64,000 nt of DNA from SMYC01 sp963578475 (GTDB taxonomy: Bacteria > Acidobacteriota > Vicinamibacteria > Marinacidobacterales > SMYC01), in contig CAUZCL010000013.1 of NCBI GenBank assembly GCA_963578475.1, forward strand, positions 43,360 to 107,359, read 5' to 3'. The notes under the pieces are model-generated. The model was not told the origin of the DNA and made no database searches. It saw only the letters and a program-made list of their open reading frames with translations. A program made the position numbers and the translations under genes. This document shows positions 53,458 to 62,463 of this stretch, one piece after another (position 1 is the stretch's first letter; the number at the start of each line of letters is the position of its first letter).

Positions 53458-55644
53458 TCAAAACTCTATCCGTACCCCTCCGTTGATGACGTGCCCTTCG
53501 AGCGGCGCCCAGGCGTCGACGGTCCACCTCCCGTCGACATTGCGCGTCGGCCGAAGCAGGGGATCCCATCGTGACTGGCGCACACCCGTGAGATTTTCAG
53601 CGTTGACGAACAGTCGGATGCGCCCGAAGCGGCGCTCTGCAAGTACACCGAGGACGACGTAGGGCTCGCTCGTCTCCCGATAGGGATTCGCTTCGACCCG
53701 CTGGCGGCCCGTGAGATAAACCTCGACCCCGAGACGACCATTATCGTTCTCGATCATGGAGACCACTCCCGCGCTGTTGCGAGGCGTCAAAGCGACATCC
53801 ACGCTATCACCGCCGTCTCGCTCAAGGGAACGAACGTAAGTGTAGGTTCCCGTCAAGGCGAAGGGCGCGCGACGGAACGTCGCGAGGAGCTCGACGCCCG
53901 TATTGCTGGTTCCTCCCGAGAGGTTACGAAGCACGTACTCGGTAGACCTATCCACGAAGATGGAATCATCGATCCTTGAGTCGAAGAACGTGACGGTGTA
54001 GGAAGCCGCTCCATGAGTGAAACCGACGTCGAGCGACAGGCTCCGACCTCGCTCCGCGATGAGCGGTCGTTCAACCCTCAACCGCGTGAGCCCGGCCGCT
54101 TCGGTTTCCTCGGTGAGCGGTGTCGGCGCAAAGAAACCACTTCCCGCGGAAAAACGGCCCGTCCAAGGCCCGCGTCTGACGAGGGCGGAGACCCTGGGAC
54201 TGAAGAACGTGCCAAACTCGCTGTGAGCGTCGAGTCGCGCGCTCAAAGACAGCGACAACCAGTCGGCGACGTCCACATCGTCCTGGACGAACACCCCCGG
54301 TGTCGTGAACGTGTAGTCGAACCGCGGCACATCTTTCGGCCCGTAGGATTCACGCTCGAATGCCGCGCCCACAACCCAGGTGTGACGACCCGCTGCGCCC
54401 CTAAGCGCCGTCTCGGCGAAAACGGTCTCATGACGGTCCCGTTCCAATTGGTCTCCGTAGAAATGCTCGTGGCCGGCGCTCGCGAACGCGCCCCGCGCCG
54501 TAAACACGAAGCGCTTGGCGAGGAGTGTCTGGCTCGAGACCCCGAAATCGTAGCGTCGCGTCTCGAGCGATTCCTCGTAGGGCTCGCCTGTGGCTTCCAG
54601 CACGGCGCCAGGGAGCGTTCCCCCTTTGCGATCCTCAAAGGTAACTCCCGTGGTCGCGAAGAAACTGTTCCCTAGCCCATCGTTCCAGAAAAAGCGCGGC
54701 CGCGCGACGCCGCGCCGGTAGCCGGCAAGATCGGCCCAACCGTCGTCATCGACGTCCACACGTCCCTGCCCGTGCCCACTCGCCAGAAGCGAGTAGTGCC
54801 AGCTTGGCGAAAGCGGGCCCGAAAGCCAGAGCACGGCATCGGACGCCCCGCGCGAAGAGAGGTTGAGAAGCAGCTCGCGTTCGGCCGTTTGCGTTGGCCT
54901 TCGCGTGAGTAGATTCACAACGCCACCCATCGCTCTTCCACCGTAGAGAGCTGAAGCCATTCCCTTGATGACTTCGACGCGGCCGAGATCCATCGGTGGA
55001 ATCTGCAGCAGCGCCAACCCGGCAGCCTGCTCTCCGTAAAGAGGCAAGCCGTCGGACAAAAACCTCGTGTAGCGCCCGCGCATGCCTTGGATGCGAACGC
55101 TGGCAGCCCCGAGAGACGGCGACGTTGCGGCAACCCGCATGCCGCCCATCTCGTTCAGCATCATGACGATGTCGCCTGGCGTCATGAGCATTTTCTCTTC
55201 GATTTCTTCTCGTCCGAGCACTTCGATGCGCATCGGTTGGTCCTCGAGGCCTCGAGCCGAGCGCGTCGTGGCCACGACGGTCACCTCTTCTTCGACGACG
55301 GGCGAAGCGTCGAGCAACACCTGCACGCGGTGCTCCGTTTCTGCAATGACCTCGATGGAAACGGACGCAGGAAGAAAGCCTTCCTTTATGATGTCGATCG
55401 AGAGCTCAACGGCGGCGGCAGTAAACGTCACTCGGCCGTTCGCGTCCGTCTCGTAGGTTTCTCCGTTGGCCACGATACTGGCCCCCGAGACCGGCTCTGT
55501 ACCATGGAGCACCTCGACGTGTAGGCTTCCAGTACGTGTCTGCGCCGCCAGGCCGGTTGCTGCTTGCAGCAACATGACGGCTGACAAACCAAGAGTCCAC
55601 AGGCGAATACCTCCGGAGCCTGTCGTTTTCGGGACTACCAACAT
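53458..55644 (-). CDS. TonB-dependent outer-membrane receptor with CarboxypepD-type N-terminal domain
   Basis: From ATG 55644, 728 residues. Signal (LWTLGLSAVMLLQAATGLAA), then a carboxypeptidase-regulatory-like domain (SLHVEVLHGTEPVSGASIVA, NGETYETDANGRVTF), the plug (RIEVLGREEIEEKMLMTPGD, ASVRIQGMRGRYTRFLSDGL, GRVEVIKGMASALYGGRAMG) and a 22-strand barrel ending in an aromatic C-terminus (VINGGVRIEF). A recognisable TonB box is not evident. It resembles BtuB/FecA-type and SusC-like importers; substrate unknown. No TonB/ExbBD genes are in the window. A frame extending upstream to 55839 is not supported. Confidence 0.92.
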   Translation of the reverse strand: MLVVPKTTGSGGIRLWTLGLSAVMLLQAATGLAAQTRTGSLHVEVLHGTEPVSGASIVANGETYETDANGRVTFTAAAVELSIDIIKEGFLPASVSIEVIAETEHRVQVLLDASPVVEEEVTVVATTRSARGLEDQPMRIEVLGREEIEEKMLMTPGDIVMMLNEMGGMRVAATSPSLGAASVRIQGMRGRYTRFLSDGLPLYGEQAAGLALLQIPPMDLGRVEVIKGMASALYGGRAMGGVVNLLTRRPTQTAERELLLNLSSRGASDAVLWLSGPLSPSWHYSLLASGHGQGRVDVDDDGWADLAGYRRGVARPRFFWNDGLGNSFFATTGVTFEDRKGGTLPGAVLEATGEPYEESLETRRYDFGVSSQTLLAKRFVFTARGAFASAGHEHFYGDQLERDRHETVFAETALRGAAGRHTWVVGAAFERESYGPKDVPRFDYTFTTPGVFVQDDVDVADWLSLSLSARLDAHSEFGTFFSPRVSALVRRGPWTGRFSAGSGFFAPTPLTEETEAAGLTRLRVERPLIAERGRSLSLDVGFTHGAASYTVTFFDSRIDDSIFVDRSTEYVLRNLSGGTSNTGVELLATFRRAPFALTGTYTYVRSLERDGGDSVDVALTPRNSAGVVSMIENDNGRLGVEVYLTGRQRVEANPYRETSEPYVVLGVLAERRFGRIRLFVNAENLTGVRQSRWDPLLRPTRNVDGRWTVDAWAPLEGHVINGGVRIEF

Positions 55645-56000
55645 TGTCGGCGTACTATAGCGTCTCGCGCGAGCGGGATAGATTATCTCTGCAACAACGG
55701 AGGCGGTTGAATAATCCCGAACCCTGCGCGGTTTTGTCAATGGTGAAGTCCTCGACGGGTCGCTTCCGTGGGCTAAGAGAGAATACGGCCTACAGGAGCT
55801 CGTTCGGACGTCAGGGCCATGCGTATCCTTCTTGGCCAATGTGCACGATTACGGTAAAGCTTGTGGCGAGAAGGCCGATATCCTACACAGTAGTCTGATT
55901 CTGCCTACTCGTTCGTCCATTTCGTTGTATACCGTTACACTCTCTCGAGCTGTCCCGTGAGGCTCCGATACAAGCTTCTGGCATTGGCCGCGCCGGGCCT
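55645..56000. other. Spacer without supported gene
   Basis: About 350 bases between the receptor start and the permease remnant. No frame with family similarity, no clear promoter other than what must serve the receptor. Probably the scar of deleted sequence. Confidence 0.4.
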
Positions 56001-56850
56001 GACTTCCTCGACTACAAAGAACAGTCGAGGTTGTTCGAGGATTTCGCCGGCGCGATAGCCATCGAGGGAACGATTACTGGCGAGGAGCGGCCCGAACAAG
56101 TGATGGTGGGGTGGTCCACGGTGAACTTCTTTCAGGTCCTTGGGGTCCGTCCCTTCATCGGCCGGGATTTCGAGCCGGATGACGGAATCCCAATTGATCC
56201 TCAGGACTTTCTCGATCCGAATGCGATTCTTCCGCCCGGGATCATTCTGTTGACCCGTGGGATGTGGCAAAGGCAGTACGCTTCCGATCCGGCTGTTCTC
56301 GGAAAGACAATCCAGATGGACGGGCAATCGTGCATCATCGTCGGGGTATTGCCGCGCGACTTCCGCATCTACTCGCCCGCCTATGCCGGCATGCCCACGA
56401 ACATCGACGTCTGGCGAGTGTTTTCGATCGATTTCGACACGAGTCCGCGAGACGGCGAATTCCTCACCGTTATTGCGCGTCTGAAGCCCGAGGTGACGCT
56501 CGAGCAGGCCCAAACCGAAATGGACGCGCTGGCCGTTCGGCTTCAGGAGCAGTTCTAACATCATAAGAATATGGGCATGGAGATTGTTGTGAACTCCATG
56601 CACCGGGACGTGGTCGATCACGTACGTCCTTTGCTCCTCACGTTGCTCGGTGCTGTTGGGATCGTGCTGCTCATCGCGTGTGCCAACGTCGCGAACTTGC
56701 TTTTGGTCCGCGCCAAGGAGCGAGAACGCGAGATCGCGGTGCGCGTGGCCTATGGTGGAGGACAGCGGCGCATCATCGCGCAAATGCTCACCGAGAGCGG
56801 TGTGCTCGCGGCTACCGGGGGCGTGCTCGGTATCGGCTTGGCATGGGTGC
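56001..56850 (+). pseudogene. ADOP/MacB-type permease fragment with in-frame TAA
   Basis: The frame starts without an initiator in DFLDYKEQSRLFEDFAGAI and runs through the MacB periplasmic core: FFQVLGVRPFIGRDFEPDDG, LLTRGMWQRQYASDPAVLGK, GVLPRDFRIYSP and ARLKPEVTLEQAQTEMDALA. An in-frame TAA at 56556-56558 follows LQEQF; the same frame continues MEIVVNSMHRDVVDHVRPLL, LIACANVANLLLVRAKERER, GGQRRIIAQMLTESGVL and stops being permease near 56850. N-terminal and C-terminal parts are gone. It is the second ADOP remnant in the window. Confidence 0.82.
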
Positions 56851-56862
56851 AAGCTCCGGTTC

Positions 56863-56952
56863 CAGCTCGCGCAGTTGCTCGGACAACTCGGACTAGACAG
56901 AGTTCCGAAGTCCGTCAAGTCTGCGGTTGAGCTCCTACGAGGGTCCGAATGA
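56863..56952 (+). pseudogene. Phage terminase small-subunit tail
   Basis: A 29-codon frame QLAQLLGQLGLDRVPKSVKS then AVELLRGSE and TGA resembles the C-terminus of P27-type small terminase subunits (a helix with LLxxLGLxxxxR). It directly follows the permease fragment, and the terminase large-subunit N-terminal piece starts 85 bases on, the normal gene order. Confidence 0.45.
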
Positions 56953-57037
56953 TAACCGAGGCTCGCTGTATTGATTGGCTCCTGATTCCGCTGTTCCTCG
57001 TAGCCTTGCGAAAACTCCGAGCTCGAAGGGGGACCAA

Positions 57038-57577
57038 ATGAAGGTCACGACACTACCAGACTATGAGTGGTGGATTAATCCCGGTTCCGTGGAGCTCCCC
57101 GAGTACGGAGACCCCGGTCCTATTGAGCTCGATATCATGGAGGACTCGCCGGAGTTCCGAGCGAACTTCCGAGGGATAGACTGGCGACAGACCGCACAGA
57201 ACAACTCCAGTCCGAAGGTGCTCCCGCCCGTGGAGTCCCCGGAGCTCGAACCTATCGAGGACCTGGACCCGGAGGACACGGAACCCGGAGTCCCGGACCC
57301 ACGAGGTTCCAAGATAGTGGAAGCTCTGTCGTCCCTGTTCGGCCTGGACGGGGAGTCGTGGTTCGGTTGGAGGACGTTCGTCAAGGTTCTATACGGGGTC
57401 CCTCTGGAGTCCCCCGAGGAACTGGAGTTGTTCTGCCAATGCACCGCCCCTCGCTCCGAGTGGAGCCATCGCCGTATATACGAACAAGAGGATGAGATGT
57501 TCCGCCGACCGTCCTCCGACTGTGCCCGTCATCTGCGGTCCACGAGCTCACCGAACTCGGCGACGGACCGAGGGTAA
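57038..57577 (+). pseudogene. Phage terminase large-subunit N-terminal fragment
   Basis: ATG 57038 with a GGGGG site encodes about 179 residues. The first 100 are rich in Pro, Glu and Asp (VELPEYGDPGPIELDIMEDS, EDLDPEDTEPGVPDPRG); FGLDGESWFGWRTFVKVLYG and VPLESPEELELFCQCT resemble the region before the ATPase domain of terminase large subunits. The Walker motifs are absent: the reading frame ends in unrelated sequence. The matching C-terminal nuclease part is at 59565-60161, beyond the PQQ module. Codon use differs from neighbours (many TCC, GAC and CCG-rich blocks). Confidence 0.5.
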
Positions 57578-57643
57578 CTTTCACGTCGTCCTCAGATGCA
57601 TCAAGCAACGATATCCGCACGAAACTTTCGTTTGCATCGCGGC

Positions 57644-58192
57644 TCAGGGACGCTCGTCGTTCCGGCCTCCCGGACGCTTGCATGGGGACGGCCACTTCTC
57701 GCACGGACCGAGGCTCGTTTCGCGTCGATAGACGAGTTTGCTCGATCTAGCACCTTCGGGATGGGCGAACTCGATTTCGATCGTCAGGGATTCGCCGGAG
57801 AGAAGGATGACTTCGGTTACTTTCACCGAAGGCTTGTCAGAAGTCTTGAAGGAACGCAACCCCTCGCTCTCGAGCTTGTCGCCGTCCCATCGCGAATGGA
57901 GCGTCATTGTTCCGGGCTCGCCGAGCAGGATCCGGTTCGAGACCTCGTGGCCAGGCTGATAGAGCCGCGCCTGGCTCGAACGGGTCGAGCTTTCGAGGAG
58001 GAGGGTGCCGTTCGCCGGCTGGATGACGTGCAATGTCTCCTTCTCATCCATCGCGGCGATGCCGTCGAGCGGTGCGTTCAAGTCGACGTCGCTCCGTGAT
58101 GCGTCGAGTCTCCAGGTACCGGAGAAGTCGGGAGTCTGGGCAGAAACCAGTGTCGAGGAGAGAACGAACGAAAAGAGGGCCCACTTCTTCAT
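57644..58192 (-). CDS. Small secreted SGTW-type protein, copy 2
   Basis: From ATG 58192, overlapping the PQQ gene stop (ATGA), 182 residues. Signal peptide ALFSFVLSSTLVSAQ, then DFSGTWRLDASRSD, KETLHVIQPANGTLLLESST, ILLGEPGTMTLHSRWDGDKL, SFKTSDKPSVKVTEVILLSG and SLGPCEKWPSPCKRP. Paralogue of 50746-51300, sharing plan and the two-Cys ending. The conserved coupling to the PQQ propeller in both copies indicates that the two products work together outside the cytoplasm. Function unknown. Confidence 0.8.
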   Translation of the reverse strand: MKKWALFSFVLSSTLVSAQTPDFSGTWRLDASRSDVDLNAPLDGIAAMDEKETLHVIQPANGTLLLESSTRSSQARLYQPGHEVSNRILLGEPGTMTLHSRWDGDKLESEGLRSFKTSDKPSVKVTEVILLSGESLTIEIEFAHPEGARSSKLVYRRETSLGPCEKWPSPCKRPGGRNDERP

Positions 58193-59472
58193 GGCGACTG
58201 AGCTCCGAGGTCGATGGCCACGACCGTCTCGCGATCGCGTGCGTATAGTGTGGTCCCGATGAGAGAGGGCGCGCTCCACGAGCGCGTCTCGAACAAAGAC
58301 GTTTCCACGAGAATCTCTGCCTTCTTGGCGGAGAGCTTCGCAAGCGCGAGCTTGCCGTCCTCGTCGAGGATGATCGTCTTGCCGTCCGCGTGAAGGAGGC
58401 TCGCCTTGCCGAAACCTCGGTGTCGCCACAGGGCTTTGCCCGTTCCGACGTCGAGTGCGGTAAGAAAAGCCGGCCCGAAATCGCCCGTTGTCCCATAGAC
58501 CATCCCGTCGAGGCGAAAAGCACTCAAGAACATAAACCGCGTCCGGTTGGTGAACCAAAGCTCTTCCGGTACCGTCATGCCATCCTTCTGCGTCAAGCGA
58601 AGGGCGCGGCTTCCGGACTGGTAGGCGGTGGATACGATGATGACATCGTCCGCTCCCACGAAGGGCATCGAAATGTTCAAGTCGTTTCCCGGATCGTGCG
58701 GAAACGACCAGAGGAGCTCACCGGTCTCGGGATCGATCCCGTGGATACTTGCGCCGCCCACCACGATGAGCTGCGTTTTTCCCGAGACGTTCATCAGCAC
58801 CGGCGGCACCGGAGAGACGAGGAAGTCACCGCTCTTCCATACGAGAGCGCCGTCGCTCTGGCGGAACGCTATCACCGATTGCCCAGGTCCGCCCGCGGTC
58901 ACGATGATCGTCTCACCGAAGGCGATAGGACTTCCACCGTAGCCCGCCTTGACGACCGCACGGAGCAGAAGCGGCGGCGCGTCGTACTCCGCGATCAGAT
59001 CGTGCTCCCAGACCACCTCGCCGCTCTGGCCGTCGAAGGCCTTTAGCTGTTTCTGGGTTCCCATCGTGAACACGCGATCGCCTACCACGCTGGGCGTGGC
59101 GTGAGGGCCCGAACCAAAGTTGAAGTTCTCGAGTCGCGACGGATATTTGTGCTCCCACTGCGTCTCGCCTGTCGCGGGGTCGAGCGCCACGACGATCTCC
59201 TCTTCGTCCCAAGGACCTGCCTTTTCCCGGCCATTGCCGACGCGGTACATCGTATAGAGCCATCCGCCGTTGGATACGATCGACGAGTGGCCGGTCCCGA
59301 GCGGACGGCTCCAAAGAATCGGCGGTCCATCTTCGGGCCATGACTCGGCGAGAACGCCGGAGTCCACGACGAAATTGCGATCGGGACCGCCCCACTGAGG
59401 CCATGTATGCTGGGCATTGGCTCCCGTCGTAATGAAGGTCAATAGCGTGAACACTGCACCTACGGATCGCAT
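58189..59472 (-). CDS. Secreted PQQ-type beta-propeller protein, copy 2 (intact)
   Basis: A 427-residue exported protein (signal VFTLLTFITTGANAQ). Propeller blades of the PQQ/BamB type: WPQWGGPDRNFVVDSGVLAE, YTMYRVGNGREKAGPWDEEE, LDPATGETQWEHKYPS, FGSGPHATPSVVGDRVFTMG, SGEVVWEHDLIAEYDAPPLL, IDPETGELLWSFPHDPGNDL, YGTTGDFGPAFLTALDVGTG and KALWRHRGFG. No metal or catalytic residues of alcohol dehydrogenases are apparent, so it is likely a structural or binding propeller. It is coupled to the small SGTW-type gene. It lies between two fragments of a phage terminase gene. Confidence 0.9.
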   Translation of the reverse strand: MRSVGAVFTLLTFITTGANAQHTWPQWGGPDRNFVVDSGVLAESWPEDGPPILWSRPLGTGHSSIVSNGGWLYTMYRVGNGREKAGPWDEEEIVVALDPATGETQWEHKYPSRLENFNFGSGPHATPSVVGDRVFTMGTQKQLKAFDGQSGEVVWEHDLIAEYDAPPLLLRAVVKAGYGGSPIAFGETIIVTAGGPGQSVIAFRQSDGALVWKSGDFLVSPVPPVLMNVSGKTQLIVVGGASIHGIDPETGELLWSFPHDPGNDLNISMPFVGADDVIIVSTAYQSGSRALRLTQKDGMTVPEELWFTNRTRFMFLSAFRLDGMVYGTTGDFGPAFLTALDVGTGKALWRHRGFGKASLLHADGKTIILDEDGKLALAKLSAKKAEILVETSLFETRSWSAPSLIGTTLYARDRETVVAIDLGAQSP

Positions 59473-59564
59473 GGCTGCGAGTTTAACAAGCGCCAGGAAC
59501 GCCGTCTAGGAGAAGGGCAGCGGTAGTGCTACTCGGTGTTGATGCGGGCCACCGGAAGAAATAG

Positions 59565-60161
59565 CAGGGAGCCGCTGCACTGTTCGACTCGGAGAGGTTA
59601 GACGCTGTGTTGGTCCCGGATGCCATTATCCCCCCGAGGCCTGGACCGGACTACAAATCGTTCATCGACGTGAATCTCGGAAAACGGGACAACAACGCTC
59701 TGTGTATTGCGCATCTCGAAGGGGACCGCATTGTCGTAGACCTACTGCGGTCCTGGTCTAGTAGCTCGAACCGGGACGAGATACCCGCCGAGACAGCTCG
59801 CGTCATCCGGTCCTATGGTCTAGAGTCCGTCACCGGGGACCGCGTTGCGGGGGATTGGGCTATCTCCGAGTTCGGGAAACACGGAGTCCGGCTCGTCCAG
59901 GACGCCCCTCCAAAGTCCGAGCTCTACATAGCGTTGCTCGCTATCGTCAACCATGGAGCTATCGGAATCCCCGACAACACAACTCTCGTCCGACAACTCC
60001 GGTTGCTCGAACGCAGACCTCGCGCTGGTCGCGATTGGGTGGACTTGCCTCGCGGAGCTCCCGAGGACGAGAGCAACGTCCTCGCCGGAGTAGCGCACCT
60101 GTTGACGACAACGGAGAGCTCCGAGGACTCCGGGTTCCTCATCGGGGACGCCCTCTACTAG
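59565..60161 (+). pseudogene. Phage terminase large-subunit C-terminal nuclease fragment
   Basis: A frame open from 59565 without start codon reads LFDSERLDAVLVPDAIIPPR, YKSFIDVNLGKRDNNALCIA, HLEGDRIVVDLLRSWSSSSN, IRSYGLESVTGDRVAGDWAI and SEFGKHGVRLVQDAPPKSEL, then DLPRGAPEDESNVLAGVAHL. This is the RNase H-like nuclease domain of terminase large subunits: Asp in FIDV, VTGDR and the late PRGAPEDE (usually PRG-x-x-DD). The N-terminal ATPase half is missing. Together with 57038-57577 it marks a prophage remnant. Confidence 0.75.
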
Positions 60162-60346
60162 TGTTTGTCAACCCGCGCGGAGAATGAACCCGCCGAAATG
60201 CTACCACTCTGCTACCACCAAAGCGCGAAGAACCCCGAACTGTTTTAATCGGGTTTTCCTTGTAACCTGTTGTCTTGTAACGGAACTCGTCCCGGAAAAG
60301 CCTGTAAGTCGTAGACCCCAATAGGCCCCAACAATAGTACGAGTAT
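60162..60346. other. Prophage/pseudogene spacer with weak hairpin and TTGTAAC repeats
   Basis: CCCGA (60234-60238) and TCGGG (60249-60253) followed by TTTT form a weak terminator-like hairpin after the terminase fragment. TTGTAAC occurs at 60260-60266 and 60275-60281, 15 bases apart, and GCTACCAC is repeated at 60200 and 60211. The repeats could be integrase arm sites of the former phage; this is unproven. Confidence 0.35.
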
Positions 60347-61036
60347 TGCTTCGGCTGGTGGCACTTCGAGGGGATTCCCTCGCATCACGAGCTCATGTTC
60401 GATCCGGGCTCCGCGTTCAACTAGAGCAATTTCGGCATGGAACAGTTCGCCCTGGCGATGCGGAACCTATCCGGCGAAAGAGTCGGGCCCTACGTTTACG
60501 ATCGTGTCCTCCGTCACCTCGGCATGCCCATCGAGATTCGCGACAATCAATACAAGCATGTGCCGGAGCCCAACTTTTCCGACGAGCCGGGATGGGCTAT
60601 CGCCGGCAGTGAAGGCTGCGATGCCTACGGCACCGACAAGAGCGAGAGCCCGTACGGCTACAACACGATCGTCGGAGCGTCGCTCTGATGTAGCGCCCGC
60701 GATCTCGCCCGGCTGGGATATCTGTGGCTGAACGATGGCCGATGGGGTGGAAGACAGCTCGTTCCCGCCGCGTGGATGCAGAAGGCGACCAGGCGCTTCC
60801 GGCAGAGCGGTGGCGAGACCATGAGCTACGGCTACACGTTCTGGATTCAAGACGACTGGGAGAACGTGCCGAACGACACCTTCTCGTCTCGCGGCTACAA
60901 GATGAACGATTGCTATGTGGTCCCGAGCCTAGACCTTGTCGTCGCTCGATTGGGGAACGTCAATCCACCGCGAGCGGAGCGGTCCCTCTTCACGAAAACG
61001 CTCATGCAGAAAGCGGTCGCGGCCGTCCGTAGCTAG
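60347..61036 (+). pseudogene. Serine hydrolase (beta-lactamase-like), C-terminal part with two in-frame stops
   Basis: One frame reads HHELMFDPGSAFN, TAG (60422-60424), SNFGMEQFALAMRNLSGERV, GPYVYDRVLRHLGMPIEIRD, AGSEGCDAYGTDKSESPYGY, TGA (60686-60688), CSARDLARLGYLWLNDGRWG, GRQLVPAAWMQKATRRFR and SYGYTFWIQDDWENV to the stop at 61036. The first stop replaces the catalytic Tyr of the YSN motif of class C-like hydrolases (family: PGSxFxYSNFG); the second is a probable CGA-to-TGA change. The N-terminal half with SxxK is not present here. Confidence 0.82.
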
Positions 61037-61039
61037 CCG

Positions 61040-62386
61040 CTAGGACTTGGCGCCGAATCCGAACCCGCTCGTTTTCTCGTCCGGGAACGAGCGTTCGGCC
61101 TCGAGACGTTGCTCGTTCAACACTTCGAAAGCCGCTTGAAGATGCTCCTCTTGCACGGGCTTGCCAGCATTGATCGCGTGGAACGAGCCGAGCGTGTAGA
61201 GCTCGCGCAAGTACGCCATCGAGAAGCCGTCGGTCTTCTTCGCAAGGTCGCTCGCGATGGCCTCCGCATCGGACAGGCCGCGCTCTGAGCTCTTGAGGAG
61301 CCGTCCAATGTAGAGCTCCCGCGTCTCGAGATTCGGCTTTCCGATTCTCCACAGCCGGTCCAGCCGTCCGGGGCGCTCGGTGAGCGCCGCGCCCAACTTG
61401 GCCGGGTGATTCGTCGTGGCAACGATGAGAACGCCTCGGCTGAGCTCCGAGACTCCGTCGACGAGGTTGAGAAACTCGCTATAAGCGAGCGGGCTCGTGC
61501 CGCCGAACATGACGTCGATGTCCTCGAGAATGAGAAGGCTCGGGGCCAAGCGTTCCGCCTCTCGGATGGCGGCGCCGAGCTCGCGCTCGCCCACGGTTTT
61601 TGTGAGCGGGACCATGACCGGCTTTAATTGAGGATAGCTCGCCGCCAATATCTTGATGAGCATCGTCTTGCCGTTGCCGGGCGGGCCGAAGAGCAGAAAG
61701 CCTCTTCGGTAAGGAATGTTGAGGCGACGGTATAGAGACTCGCTTTCTAGAAACGTCTCGACCTGCATACGAATTTCTTGCTTCTGGTCGGCCGAAAGGT
61801 AGATGTCGTCCCACGTCGGCGGGGAGGTCGGATGGATCTCAGCTCCACCCCAGACGCGAATGCTTCCGCTCTCGCGCTCTCGGCGGAGCCGCTCGGAGGC
61901 GAAATCCACGAAGTGCGCGTCGAGCTGTGACCAGATCGGCGCCGGACAAAAGGCGAAGATCATGTTGCTATTCGTGGGAGAGAGAAAGCGAAACGAGGCC
62001 ACGTGCAACGCGAAGGTATCGCCGTTCATACGAACGACGAAAGTACCTTCCCGGTTGTAGCGGGTGACAGGGGTCGGGTCTTCGTTCACGACGCCCTCCG
62101 GGTCGAGCGGCGCGCCTCCTTGCGAGAGGACCCTTGATGGGTCCTGCACCCCGAGGCTGAGATTGAACCGGAGCTTTTCCAGCGTCAGGCCGATGGGGTC
62201 GTCGCCTGCAGAAAGCTCCTCGATCTCGGCGCCGCGGCTCTTGCAGAACTCGAGGAAATGCAGCACGTTCAACCCGAGAATCGTTCGGACCTCCGCGGGG
62301 GCGACGTCCGGCACCCGTTTCTCGATGCTCTTCTTCAACTCGCTTGCGACTTGCTGATTCGAACGAAAGACATGAAAATAGCTCAT
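61040..62386 (-). CDS. AAA+ ATPase of unassigned subfamily
   Basis: A 448-residue protein. The first 190 residues are a family-specific N-terminal domain (VRTILGLNVLHFLEFCKSRG, FVVRMNGDTFALHVASFRFL). The AAA+ module follows: RRGFLLFGPPGNGKTMLIKI (Walker A), PSLLILEDIDVMFGGTSPLA (Walker B), LIVATTNHPAKLGAALTERP with sensor-1 Asn and Arg finger region GRLDRLWRIG, then a small helical domain. It resembles BCS1/FtsH-like ATPases without membrane segment or protease. Divergent from the J-domain gene with 77 bases between; the two may cooperate as remodelling factors. Stop is 3 bases from a pseudogene stop. Confidence 0.87.
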   Translation of the reverse strand: MSYFHVFRSNQQVASELKKSIEKRVPDVAPAEVRTILGLNVLHFLEFCKSRGAEIEELSAGDDPIGLTLEKLRFNLSLGVQDPSRVLSQGGAPLDPEGVVNEDPTPVTRYNREGTFVVRMNGDTFALHVASFRFLSPTNSNMIFAFCPAPIWSQLDAHFVDFASERLRRERESGSIRVWGGAEIHPTSPPTWDDIYLSADQKQEIRMQVETFLESESLYRRLNIPYRRGFLLFGPPGNGKTMLIKILAASYPQLKPVMVPLTKTVGERELGAAIREAERLAPSLLILEDIDVMFGGTSPLAYSEFLNLVDGVSELSRGVLIVATTNHPAKLGAALTERPGRLDRLWRIGKPNLETRELYIGRLLKSSERGLSDAEAIASDLAKKTDGFSMAYLRELYTLGSFHAINAGKPVQEEHLQAAFEVLNEQRLEAERSFPDEKTSGFGFGAKS

Positions 62387-62463
62387 CCATGAACCCTACC
62401 CTGTTGGGCCAGCGTTGACAATTCGATATACCGGCGCTGGTGACGGATGATTCGGCCTGAGAG

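Noticed and set aside
9445..60161. Explaining all frameshifts as homopolymer sequencing errors
   Set aside because: Several lie in short homopolymers and could be errors individually, but about thirty long genes have none and many damaged loci also have large deletions, which such errors do not explain.
14598..60688. Genome-wide reassignment of TAG to an amino acid
   Set aside because: TAG terminates many intact genes at the family-typical end, and TAA and TGA interrupt other genes in the same way.
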